Below, in pieces: positions 47,501 to 51,219 of a DNA stretch of 64,000 nt; within the stretch, counting starts at the first letter, position 1; each line of letters begins with the position of its first letter. The notes under the pieces are model-generated. The model was not told the DNA's origin and did no database searches. It worked only from the letters and a program-made list of their open reading frames with translations. Source of the stretch: Eggerthellaceae bacterium (GTDB taxonomy: Bacteria > Actinomycetota > Coriobacteriia > Coriobacteriales > Eggerthellaceae); assembly GCA_009782605.1 (NCBI GenBank), contig WRIR01000008.1, positions 1-64,000 on the forward strand, in the 5' to 3' direction. Both the position numbers and the translations under genes were made by a program.

Positions 47501-47827
47501 CGGCATGACGGGGATGCCTTCGGCAGAGTGCGGGGCGGGGGCCTGTCCGGGGGCCGGCGGCCCGCCCGGGCCTTCCTGGACAGGGCCTTCCTGGGCGGTG
47601 GCGCCTTGCGGGTAGTTGAAGTCGTGCCAAGAGTCGAGCCCTGAGTCATGCCAGGAAGGGTTATCGTATTCCACCAGGCCGTTGCCGGGGGCGGCCACCT
47701 CTTCCGCAAGCGATGTCGTCGGGGGAGCCATCATGACGGCTAGGTTGACCGCAAGGAGGGCAGCCAGGGCCTTCCTGGGTGCCTGCATTATCCCCTTGTT
47801 TCGCCTGCTGCTTTTCTCTGTGCTCAT
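32531..47827 (-). CDS. Giant secreted, membrane-anchored repeat protein (5,098 residues)
   Basis: The N-terminus is a signal peptide (basic start, hydrophobic ALAALLAVNLAVMMAP, probable cut after TSLA). Residues about 50-1000 form a region rich in Thr, Asn and Gly, resembling a beta-helix. The middle has at least 12 Ig-like modules resembling bacterial DUF5011/Cry22-type domains, each with a core like VAYSVTDSDGN followed by VVNDGRY. Near residue 4700 is one InlB/Listeria-Bacteroides repeat (KRCAVTFDANGG...AVYAQW). Then come a Pro-rich stalk (PPTVIVNPPSVVVNPP), an acidic stretch and three hydrophobic helices, one near 4930 and two in the last 100 residues. No LPXTG motif is present, so anchoring must be by these helices. 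The likely role is adhesion or surface structure. Very high GC and Ala/Asp/Val-rich. A 535-residue block occurs twice without change. Confidence 0.85.
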   Translation of the reverse strand: MSTEKSSRRNKGIMQAPRKALAALLAVNLAVMMAPPTTSLAEEVAAPGNGLVEYDNPSWHDSGLDSWHDFNYPQGATAQEGPVQEGPGGPPAPGQAPAPHSAEGIPVMPLTITGIGDIPGGVEVDTWADFCIAWDDPNVSYIRLSSNVIRGTNNTQPSVLARDLVLDGNGHTLHVGSQNENITLVLTMTPGPDLSFTLKDIKIMRTTARSAQQNVLVAVGSRTTSAGTNATGFATWGYSSPGVPLPSTITDRWTVNLEDVEGDGPQRGSLVHNLNGTVRGTGKIVWYGQLNNTNNMPAPNAASGNHGPMVYAQHQVYDNADMDIRTSAPTGVLVASTLTGDNEISFINGTKAYLQNYRLDYYCAAVAIGTSWDRVHYQGSTSLNTNSKTSPEYAQKQATGAWMLVDGEGTEVTAYSNIWGWADESGTISTCGGHGGTTVSNGAKLSAYNTQTSSGQGGTALIQGIRGLKPGDAYFHVSGTGSKLYCESQNMLLNRESLMHGALWIHAGIGTYATVGLGLNEPMNCEMRVSRNAEVEVVRKLSNTNYNATAAGISFCGRDNKFFIESGGILKVVNEGNNGGAGNKDFETTIKSPAINFMGPNWSFDVHDYGSSIELYSQRGACISGTSTNAATTISNDNGTVNIGPGAVAIMHGSVDRGAIVHGTQGFEFTFTNPLYYDFANFGAGTTALPARVFRTTTATGVSFNSIDSDIAVWGNGTSRVGGTANASNSSINPQGTGTGTSAGLVPPPPVWGSSASWGDPYLSWPMQRLTIAGSVSFGGDGTFDNNNSLILTTAVDNFGSQGMLPYRRIQGNNAAPRIDRVFEPVTNADKYLRVIGSVAEGLDSLGRPIWTDEVFGRYAITRAATGDIEMSTAGQVSSILMENDVYEMEKTGRMLEGVVRYSDGGFLRSGDTFRMDSLWRGVEYPGNPDPAKVHLARPEDMPAPITVEDVLPPAPAKIGYPTSGKLWVGLEAELSGTWLAQGAQAAAEPHNPEPAIRLYAVVDTDDNAILGKDGQPILGTLNDDGTWDLVLPESATSTLSESSRVYLVLEDENGNANPVVASQQLVAIHDTYKQPAPYLEVKLPDLVLTHENAYIGLARAAEIAAYSTGSTEQGNELLGEIKASASVRPGAAWPGSTGLSVVEAVPPWGEPGYYLDRAAFSMAHPQGEDYRVRYAATADPGIYSTGHITVLPFMEARPYIGANDFSITAKNAASLMAGPSGECNDTLIMMAGAKARADLGDAFSPDMVEVHVVGIPADPVAGQSYPVTFKVLGSGASPDEGRWVTVQAIVVEGELPVLMVGSPVLVWLGDAARKPASAILPGAYNPADYVTALSAENGLDITGLVAIDASAVDLAKVGVYPVVYSVANADGNATTATGVVAVGTFVSDGNYLLDATSFVKKAADVDAGATAVVGDSRARAWLVDAAEPGGMVAVGVALKSAGSYRPGCAEGAYPVTLGVAAPAGGPATTLESTVDAVVTGCHELADKDDAGSAVRYSIAADNATISVADAADYAGMGNAAQLKLVNRSQAQAWQLMDTATALGLPGGALASLGDAGAVVVKNDIPAAGGISGRDYEVVFAIKGFEDITVAVAYTLYGTPPVITFQQDPLIIPFDRGETAHELTADEVRGQMLAWDDQDGDITAQATYTVNGGAVTSLHTATPGVYSVTYSVTDSDGMAAENATRALVIDDGSFMVDTAAGIILGAKGFLVAYGDVRGSEAEVLELSQASAYYLGDANHAAGTPVPAGMLQVAGFAASGYGRDALPGDYRFDIAVAGFDSAKPIVGRVLPEGASGGNGDLYAITAKDFRINITDALALQGAAGTADYARSFLVRAEATSYQRADAGLAPGGTPALADDGGFAAAAFLAEGAPGYPTVVPVKFWVDEDRDAFAWIGVAVSNGNHPAIHLPPIRTVWTGDAAAQPAGTVLASAWDYVWGPERTAADSVSATDSEDGDVTHLLAWGSLDGSGGFVEAASPLDFTRAGFQEVAYSVTDSDHNTVVRATKVLVNDGRYAVDGDYAVEALDFVVLAKDVAGTDAEVLAASRAHAWRIATGSHAEEALLPIPVDYLLAVADKAGYSKAPGAYAPIVVGLASAEPLYGGSPARSVTGLVVDGDDIGEGTDGTARYVVAASNATLALAEASGFAGLGNSAKALLIDRARAASWAVAATMEDWGVDVLSNEVGDAAHPVKAGGAYEVVFTPQGQPQVQAHVTFQIDQGLAPVIEFTEDPLVFEQTAAPVPLTDADLKRAMSVVDAEDGPLLDGTAVAVAGNVALDRHNVGVWRVAYSVTDSDGNTAAKSRAVVVTDGRYLIDKENDIIIGARDFVVKRFGVGCVDGSEGQAKSLSYAEAFDLSGAPLSVSWTGTPAGYAANAPAGSYPVSWKAEGRTTTKDVTARVVDADVVDMGTKDSSYAIAASHFRANLAEAYQILMGSPASYVDAASARVIPLVPDAAALDALLVTSGGFTDELGVYAVTFRIDTIPATTQSVTVEGTVSQGSVPLLDVMTPVEVWIGEPGLKPAAAITAAEYAAVAGDLYGVAAADDEDGDLISAVVASPDASTGPVDLARVGRYMVSYRVTDRDNNTVDRDRVVVVNDGRYAVGGRILAANSFVTLLKDVVPPFDQDILSKSAAALYDGQSGGRISSTAISVYASGNYRAEAGSYPIIVRGQDAPSGYLDRAITGEVVDAGTIASGPNDPDKDSFYVFGNDITLRIGEAEDILAAGDPAAALLEALGAGVRKATPTGSLSTLPATLASDGGFMAARGTYSAVVADSEGTVSIALTIQVSEGAPPWVRAEPKPLNIPFDPHTAGTVTREQLMSGVTAGDTEDGPLTGEVRINPDADGAEQMPVIPLKAFSVTQVTYSVTDSDNNTSFDTRAVIVNDGSAVYTPDYILQASSFVIPSRDVAAARDIDELILDRSAARAWTSQGEPATAVVADSVSMSAAARDYHLTIAIKENAALTKTITAKVLAEGASGGNGDLYAITAKDFRINITDALALQGAAGTADYARSFLVRAEATSYQRADAGLAPGGTPALADDGGFAAAAFLAEGAPGYPTVVPVKFWVDEDRDAFAWIGVAVSNGNHPAIHLPPIRTVWTGDAAAQPAGTVLASAWDYVWGPERTAADSVSATDSEDGDVTHLLAWGSLDGSGGFVEAASPLDFTRAGFQEVAYSVTDSDHNTVVRATKVLVNDGRYAVDGDYAVEALDFVVLAKDVAGTDAEVLAASRAHAWRIATGSHAEEALLPIPVDYLLAVADKAGYSKAPGAYAPIVVGLASAEPLYGGSPARSVTGLVVDGDDIGEGTDGTARYVVAASNATLALAEASGFAGLGNSAKALLIDRARAASWAVAATMEDWGVDVLSNEVGDAAHPVKAGGAYEVVFTPQGQPQVQAHVTFQIDQGLAPVIEFTEDPLVFEQTAAPVPLTDADLKRAMSVVDAEDGPLLDGTAVAVAGNVALDRHNVGVWRVAYSVTDSDGNTAAKSRAVVVTDGRYLIDKENDIIIGARDFVARSADIEGSEGQARSLSYAEAFTFAGERLTVNWAGAPAGYTAAAAAGDYPITWRVSGRPAATTVTAHVTDADIVDPGGKDANYAIAASSFTVNLVDAQAILEGAPQGFIDAAKVRVIGLVADMPERTPLLVNTANFRAALGSYTPITFRIDGIDLAEQGVAVTGTVSQGGMPTITVPTPLEVWVGDAASRPVGSLLAGEYHAMHGVSAVDDEDGVITGWVTYEADPATGDVDVAKVGMYRLTYDVIDTDFNHPRVLPTRVVIVNDGRYVPGNGRVLRASSFVTRLVDVTTNPANLNSEILGKSGAALYNGETGFPMSSTELSVQSAGGYGPAAGTYRITVRGQDAPAGFITKDVTGTVLDAGVLGSGPDDPDRDNYYVYGDHIMLRYSEAQAILDAPDVDKALLAALGAGGLKTTPEGAVEPFDPTVLSRGGFTAATGTYSVTVAEPANQASIVLRVQVGEGSMPTIAAVPTPLEVAWSPTAAGSLSRAQLMAGVTAHDEDDGNITGWVVINPDASGAEVLPAIPLNAASVTRVTYAVTDSDGNRVSVDRAVVVNDGSIDYTPEFILKASSFAIKASDVAQPYESQILALSGALAWRSDGTPTAMRVADVAGYKDVAADYAPIIGIVASPNLTRTVTAKVLPEGTEVGNGATYAISARHFRINLADARVLQAQSGTAYGSAFVSRANAQSYLRADQGLSLGGTPALADDGGFKTASFLAEGAAGYPTVIPATFWVNEDHTASVQVNVTVSNGHHPWITVPELRQAGLNSSFTEADYWGGVAYGDAEDGNAAPPLALSRTGAVDTSTEGVYKLGYTVTDTEGNSTSAVGYVLVGDWAFSGDWAVKAWSFVTTADEVRAASPLDSLILGLGKADAVRLVRDAQGMVTGIEHVAPSVKDRAGLGPQEGSYGPVVIGVPGGMQEAASTPLPTKDIRAQVLDRKAISNTPDEDGTVHDANTADPADTNRYIVAANHVPLTWAQAGSLANRDDMVAKATLATLAAARGFKVTPAGSLSDHGVDVSFNGIRQAMGAYDVTFVPQGVGGVSVTVSFTVDRGTMPVITLDGPLVLAATSTPVTLTRDQLLRGVGVVDAESPELGLKDVVITGASGTGAMPLIDSSKAGVYQVVYTVADPFITNPDGTPATTSAARAVIIDDGSFFYGKDYVLAARDFTIDYAEVDLADKSGQIAAKSGAQAASYDGTPATVAVSSNGYTNVAGQYRPQIAVAADPTLKASITATVTAPLKRCAVTFDANGGYLTGPATIYVQEPAATLSYLPSSPIRSGYTFTHWAAAPGGGLQFLASTPVVSDMAVYAQWEKNADPPAPEPQQPPTVIVNPPSVVVNPPTVNIPPSGGSNSTPPTTIPVYVTVPAAPASEAPAAAAGSADDADDREGEADGRDPDRDSAPDSGPDPVAYGPTAKAAGGSTPSGDSPQSTWSLFNLVAAVLSGALLLLTLAGFLRGRRSRASEYHEEPIDKDAWAEMTPEQRVALMVKREKSRNAWEQGRAGKAGSRPGKAGTRGAGGGIGLSANTPVLLISAVAFVEGLVILLTTQDFAGPMAATDNYSIPLSLLVLAQLVVPLIAAMLKRDPTTALGSAPS
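37317..38922 (-). repeat. 1,606-bp internal duplication, copy 1
   Basis: It matches 40854-42459 at a constant offset of 3,537 bp. The segments I compared, and the shadow frames across the block, are the same. It spans two Ig-like modules (VTDSDHN and VTDSDGN types). Outside its edges the two regions diverge at once, so this is a recent copy event, kept in frame. Confidence 0.88.
40854..42459 (-). repeat. 1,606-bp internal duplication, copy 2
   Basis: Partner of 37317-38922. The left edge lies in ACGAAGTCGCGTG and the right edge in the GCGCCCTCGG stretch. Such long direct repeats in one gene can recombine and change the length of the protein by 1,179 residues (the 3,537-bp period). Confidence 0.88.
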
Positions 47828-48230
47828 TTGGCCGCCTTTCCTTTGTCTTTCATCTCTCTTTGTCTTTCTGGCCTGTGTCCTCCGCTTTCCTGTGCTCGGG
47901 CTCCTCTATCCCGATGCCTCGCCTTGCCATAACGGGCAGGGTGGGCGCTGGGGTTTTCTTCCAGCGACAGGCTCTTTGGACAGACCGGGGGTAGACGCCA
48001 AGGCCGGCGACTCCCTCAATACCCCTTAGTATCAAATTCCTATTCTGTTTACCACCTGCGGCGCATTATAGCGTCGGGAATGAATGATTTCAACGATGCG
48101 GAATGCGGGGAAAGCCCCGGAAATCCCCTGTTCATTCGGGAATTGACTCAGCTTCGCACGCCGGGCGCGCCAGGCCCCTCCCGCTTATGCGAAACCCGAC
48201 TCAGGGCAGGGGGGCGCAGATGGCGGGAGG
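47828..48230. other. Gene-free leader region of the giant surface gene
   Basis: 403 bp without a convincing gene. It holds a CGCTGG/CCAGCG hairpin (47946-47966), purine-rich sequence just before the giant gene's ATG that can serve as its ribosome site, and an AT-richer patch around 48030-48060 where the promoter probably lies. No clear -35/-10 pair was found. Confidence 0.4.
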
Positions 48231-49307
48231 CTAGTGGTAGCGGTAATGGGCGGAGCAGCTGCCTTCGGAGGACACCATGCAGGGGCCGATCGGGTTCTCG
48301 GGCGTGCAGGCCTTCCGGAACAGGGGGCATTCTGCGGGCTCCATGACGCCCCGCAGCACATCCCCGCAGCCGCACCCCGGGTGCTCGACCGTCTCCTCGA
48401 CCGCCGGGCGCAGCCTGCAAAGGGCGTCGAAGGCGGCGAAGCGCTCGCGGAGGCGGTAGCCGGACCCGGGTATCTCGCCGATGCCGCGCCACTGGGCGGG
48501 GCAGGCCTCGAAGACCTCGTCGATGGCGGCGGCGGCGGTCGGGTTGCCCCCCTCCATGACGCCCCGCACATAGGCTATCTCGATGTCGGCACGGCCTTCG
48601 TCAAGCTGGCGCACAATCATGGCGATGCCCTGGAGGATGTCGACCGGCTCGAAGCCGGTGATAACGCCGGGGATGCTGTAGGTGTGCGCAAGGAAGTCAT
48701 AGGGCTTCCTGCCGATGATGGTGCTCACGTGGCCCGGCAAGATGAGCGCGTCCACTTTCAAGGCGGGGTCGCCCACGATGGCCTCAAGCGCCCCGGGCAT
48801 GCTCTTGTGCACCCCGAATACCGAGAAGTTCCCCAGGCCGAGCGCTTCCGCACGCTTGAGGGCCATGGCAGTCAGGGGCGTGGTCGTCTCGAAACCGACC
48901 CCCACGAAGACCACTTCCCTGTCGGGATTTTCCCGGGCAAGCCGCAGCGCGTCGAGCGGCGAGTACACCACCTCGACGGAGCGGCCGGACGCCTTTTCCT
49001 CAAGCAGGCTGGAAGTCGAGCCGGGGACCCGCATCATGTCGCCGAAGGTCGCGACCGTCACCTGGGGGACCCGCGCCAGGGCGACCGCAGTGTCGATGTC
49101 GCGGTTGGCCGTCACGCAGACCGGGCAGCCGGGGCCCGAGGCGAGCCTGATGCCCTCGGGCATGAGGCCCCTGATGCCGTTGCGCGCGATAGCGACCGTA
49201 TGGGTGCCGCACACCTCCATGATGGTCGCCCGCTCGGGGGCGAGCGCACGGATGGAGGCCACGAGCCCCCGGGCGATCCCGGGGTCTTTGAAGGGGCTCA
49301 GGTCCAT
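48231..49307 (-). CDS. hypD: Hydrogenase maturation factor HypD
   Basis: 358 residues. Conserved HypD motifs are EVCGTHT near residue 32, SGPGCPVCVTANRDID, GVGFETTTP and GFEPVDILQGI, plus the C-terminal cysteine cluster that binds a 4Fe-4S centre (HPGCGCGDVL and CPLFRKAC). With HypC it builds the Fe(CN)2CO unit of NiFe hydrogenase. The ATG directly follows the hypC stop (TAG then ATG). It is 21 kb away from hypA and hypB. Confidence 0.95.
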   Translation of the reverse strand: MDLSPFKDPGIARGLVASIRALAPERATIMEVCGTHTVAIARNGIRGLMPEGIRLASGPGCPVCVTANRDIDTAVALARVPQVTVATFGDMMRVPGSTSSLLEEKASGRSVEVVYSPLDALRLARENPDREVVFVGVGFETTTPLTAMALKRAEALGLGNFSVFGVHKSMPGALEAIVGDPALKVDALILPGHVSTIIGRKPYDFLAHTYSIPGVITGFEPVDILQGIAMIVRQLDEGRADIEIAYVRGVMEGGNPTAAAAIDEVFEACPAQWRGIGEIPGSGYRLRERFAAFDALCRLRPAVEETVEHPGCGCGDVLRGVMEPAECPLFRKACTPENPIGPCMVSSEGSCSAHYRYH

Positions 49308-49601
49308 CTATTCGGAGAGCAGCACGCCGAGCGAGGGCCGTGCCGGGGCGCCGGGCGCCGCCTCAGACCTAAGGTCGTCGGCGGCGAGCTCCGGGAACTG
49401 GCTGATGAGGTCGAGGGTTTCCTGGGCGAACTCGGCGCTGACCACCTGGATGGCGAAGCCCGCGTGCACCAGCACGTAGTCGCCCTCGCGGGCCTCGGGC
49501 GTGAGGTCGAGCGAGGCCTCGCGGGTCACCCCCATGATGTCGACCGTCGCCAGGTTGTCCGCGCCGATGCTGTTGATTCTTGCAGGTATTGCCAAGCACA
49601 T
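49308..49601 (-). CDS. hypC: Hydrogenase maturation chaperone HypC
   Basis: 97 residues starting MCLAIPARI, where Cys2 holds the iron intermediate. GDYVLVHAGFAIQVV is the second family motif. The C-terminus has about 20 extra residues. It escorts iron to the large hydrogenase subunit with HypD. First gene of a hypC-hypD pair. hypE and hypF are not in the window. Confidence 0.95.
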   Translation of the reverse strand: MCLAIPARINSIGADNLATVDIMGVTREASLDLTPEAREGDYVLVHAGFAIQVVSAEFAQETLDLISQFPELAADDLRSEAAPGAPARPSLGVLLSE

Positions 49602-49794
49602 GGCGTGCCTCTTTCGTGGTCGGTGTCCCCCTCATTATACCAGGCCTGTGGCGGGAGGCGCCCGAAGAGCGCCCGAAGTGCGCAAGGCGTGGGCCGAAGG
49701 GCCCGGTTGGAAGGCCCGGGGGCTTTTGAGGCGCGAGGGGGGCCGGCTCGTGGTAGAATGGGGGGAACACCGACGAAGGAGACGACCCGCCTCG

Positions 49795-51108
49795 ATGCCT
49801 GTTGCGCTCAGCTTGACCCTTGTCCTGTTCTTCCTTTTGATGAACGCCTTCTTTGTCGTCTCGGAGTTTGCCCTTGTCAGGGTCAGGAAATCGCAGATCG
49901 AGATGGCGATAGACGCAAAGAAGCCGGGGGCTGTGCACGCCAAGGCCATCGCCGAGAACGTCAACGCCTACCTTTCCGCCTGCCAGCTGGGCATCACGCT
50001 TGCCTCGCTGGCCTTGGGCTGGCTCGGGGAGCCCGCCGTCTCGCAGCTCATCCATCCCCTGTTCAAGGCCTTCGGCATGTCCGACGTGCTGATATCCGCC
50101 ATCGCGGTGGCCATCGGCTTCACCATCATCACCGCGCTGCACATCGTGGTGGGCGAGCTCATCCCCAAGTCGCTCGCCATTTTCAGCACAGAGCGCTACG
50201 CGCTTTTCACGGCAAGGCCCCTGCGGTGGTTCTACCGCATCACCTACCCGGTCATGTGGCTGTTCAACACGGTGACGAACGGCGTCATGCGCCTGACCGG
50301 GCACGACGTGACCAAGGAGCACGATGCCTACACCGACGAGGAACTGAAGCTGCTCATCGAGCAGAGCGCCGAGAGCGGCTATGTCGACCCGGAGCAGAGC
50401 GAGTACGTGAGCAACATCTTCGACCTGGGCGACAAGGATGCCGAGGCTATCATGACCCCCCGCACCGAGCTCGCCTGCTTCGACGTCGAGGACCCCTTCG
50501 AAGACAACATCCGGATGGTGCGGCAGTACAAGTACACGCGCTACCCGGTGATTCGGGGCAACAAGGACGACATCATCGGCCTCGTGCACATCAAGGACCT
50601 CTACGGGCTTGCGCCGGACGCTTCCTCAGACGACCTCATCGTCAGGGCCATCCCGGCGGTCCCGGCAAGCGTCCCGGTGGACAGGCTCATGCAGACCCTC
50701 CAGGAGAGGCGGACGAAGATGTGCGTCGTCGTCGACGAACACGGCGGCACGGCAGGCATCGTGACCATGAGCGACATCATGGACGAGATCGTCGGGCGCT
50801 TCGAGGACGAGTACGTGCACGACGGCGAGGACGTGAAGCAGGTCGGCGAGGGCCACTACCGCGTCGACGGCACCATGCCGGTCGACGAGCTCTACGAGCT
50901 CATCGGCTTCGAGGTGGAGCAGACGGGCTTCGAGACGACGGGAGGCCTGCTCTTCGAGCTGTTCGACCAGATACCCGACGAGGGCGACACGGTCTCGGTC
51001 GGCCAGGACGGCAGGCGGGCGACCTTCACCGTGCTTAAGATGGACAAGCTGCGGGTGGACACGATTGACCTCGTCGTCGATGAGGCCTGCGGGGAGGTGT
51101 CGGGCTGA
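49795..51108 (+). CDS. HlyC/CorC-family membrane protein (CNNM plus CBS domains)
   Basis: 438 residues. The first 190 form the CNNM (DUF21) membrane domain: ALSLTLVLFFLLMNAFFVVSEFALV, the SCQLGIT-like ACQLGITLASLALGWLGEP and the GELIPK motif. A pair of CBS domains (about 205-335; ARTEL-like PRTELACFDVE and VVDEHGGTAGIVT) binds adenosyl nucleotides. The last 80 residues are the CorC/HlyC C-terminal domain. Members are linked to magnesium or cobalt export. The start at 49795 follows GAAGGAG at 9 bp; a longer frame lies across hypC. Divergent from hypC. Confidence 0.9.
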   Translation: MPVALSLTLVLFFLLMNAFFVVSEFALVRVRKSQIEMAIDAKKPGAVHAKAIAENVNAYLSACQLGITLASLALGWLGEPAVSQLIHPLFKAFGMSDVLISAIAVAIGFTIITALHIVVGELIPKSLAIFSTERYALFTARPLRWFYRITYPVMWLFNTVTNGVMRLTGHDVTKEHDAYTDEELKLLIEQSAESGYVDPEQSEYVSNIFDLGDKDAEAIMTPRTELACFDVEDPFEDNIRMVRQYKYTRYPVIRGNKDDIIGLVHIKDLYGLAPDASSDDLIVRAIPAVPASVPVDRLMQTLQERRTKMCVVVDEHGGTAGIVTMSDIMDEIVGRFEDEYVHDGEDVKQVGEGHYRVDGTMPVDELYELIGFEVEQTGFETTGGLLFELFDQIPDEGDTVSVGQDGRRATFTVLKMDKLRVDTIDLVVDEACGEVSG

Positions 51109-51166
51109 CACGGGGCCGGGCGTGCGGCTGACGTGCCGACAGACGCGCACGCTCCCGGCTGGGGCG

Positions 51167-51184
51167 GGCGGCGGACATGCCGCC
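51167..51184. terminator. Small hairpin between convergent genes
   Basis: GGCGGC, loop GGACAT, GCCGCC, in the 111-bp GC-rich gap between the CNNM gene and murT-gatD. No T-run, so a weak call. Confidence 0.3.
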
Positions 51185-51219
51185 GGGCCGGGCTAACGGG
51201 GGCCGGGCGTGCCGCCGGG

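Noticed and set aside
48234..51038. A 934-codon plus-strand frame across hypD, hypC and the CNNM gene
   Set aside because: It crosses three real genes on both strands and its product is low-complexity.
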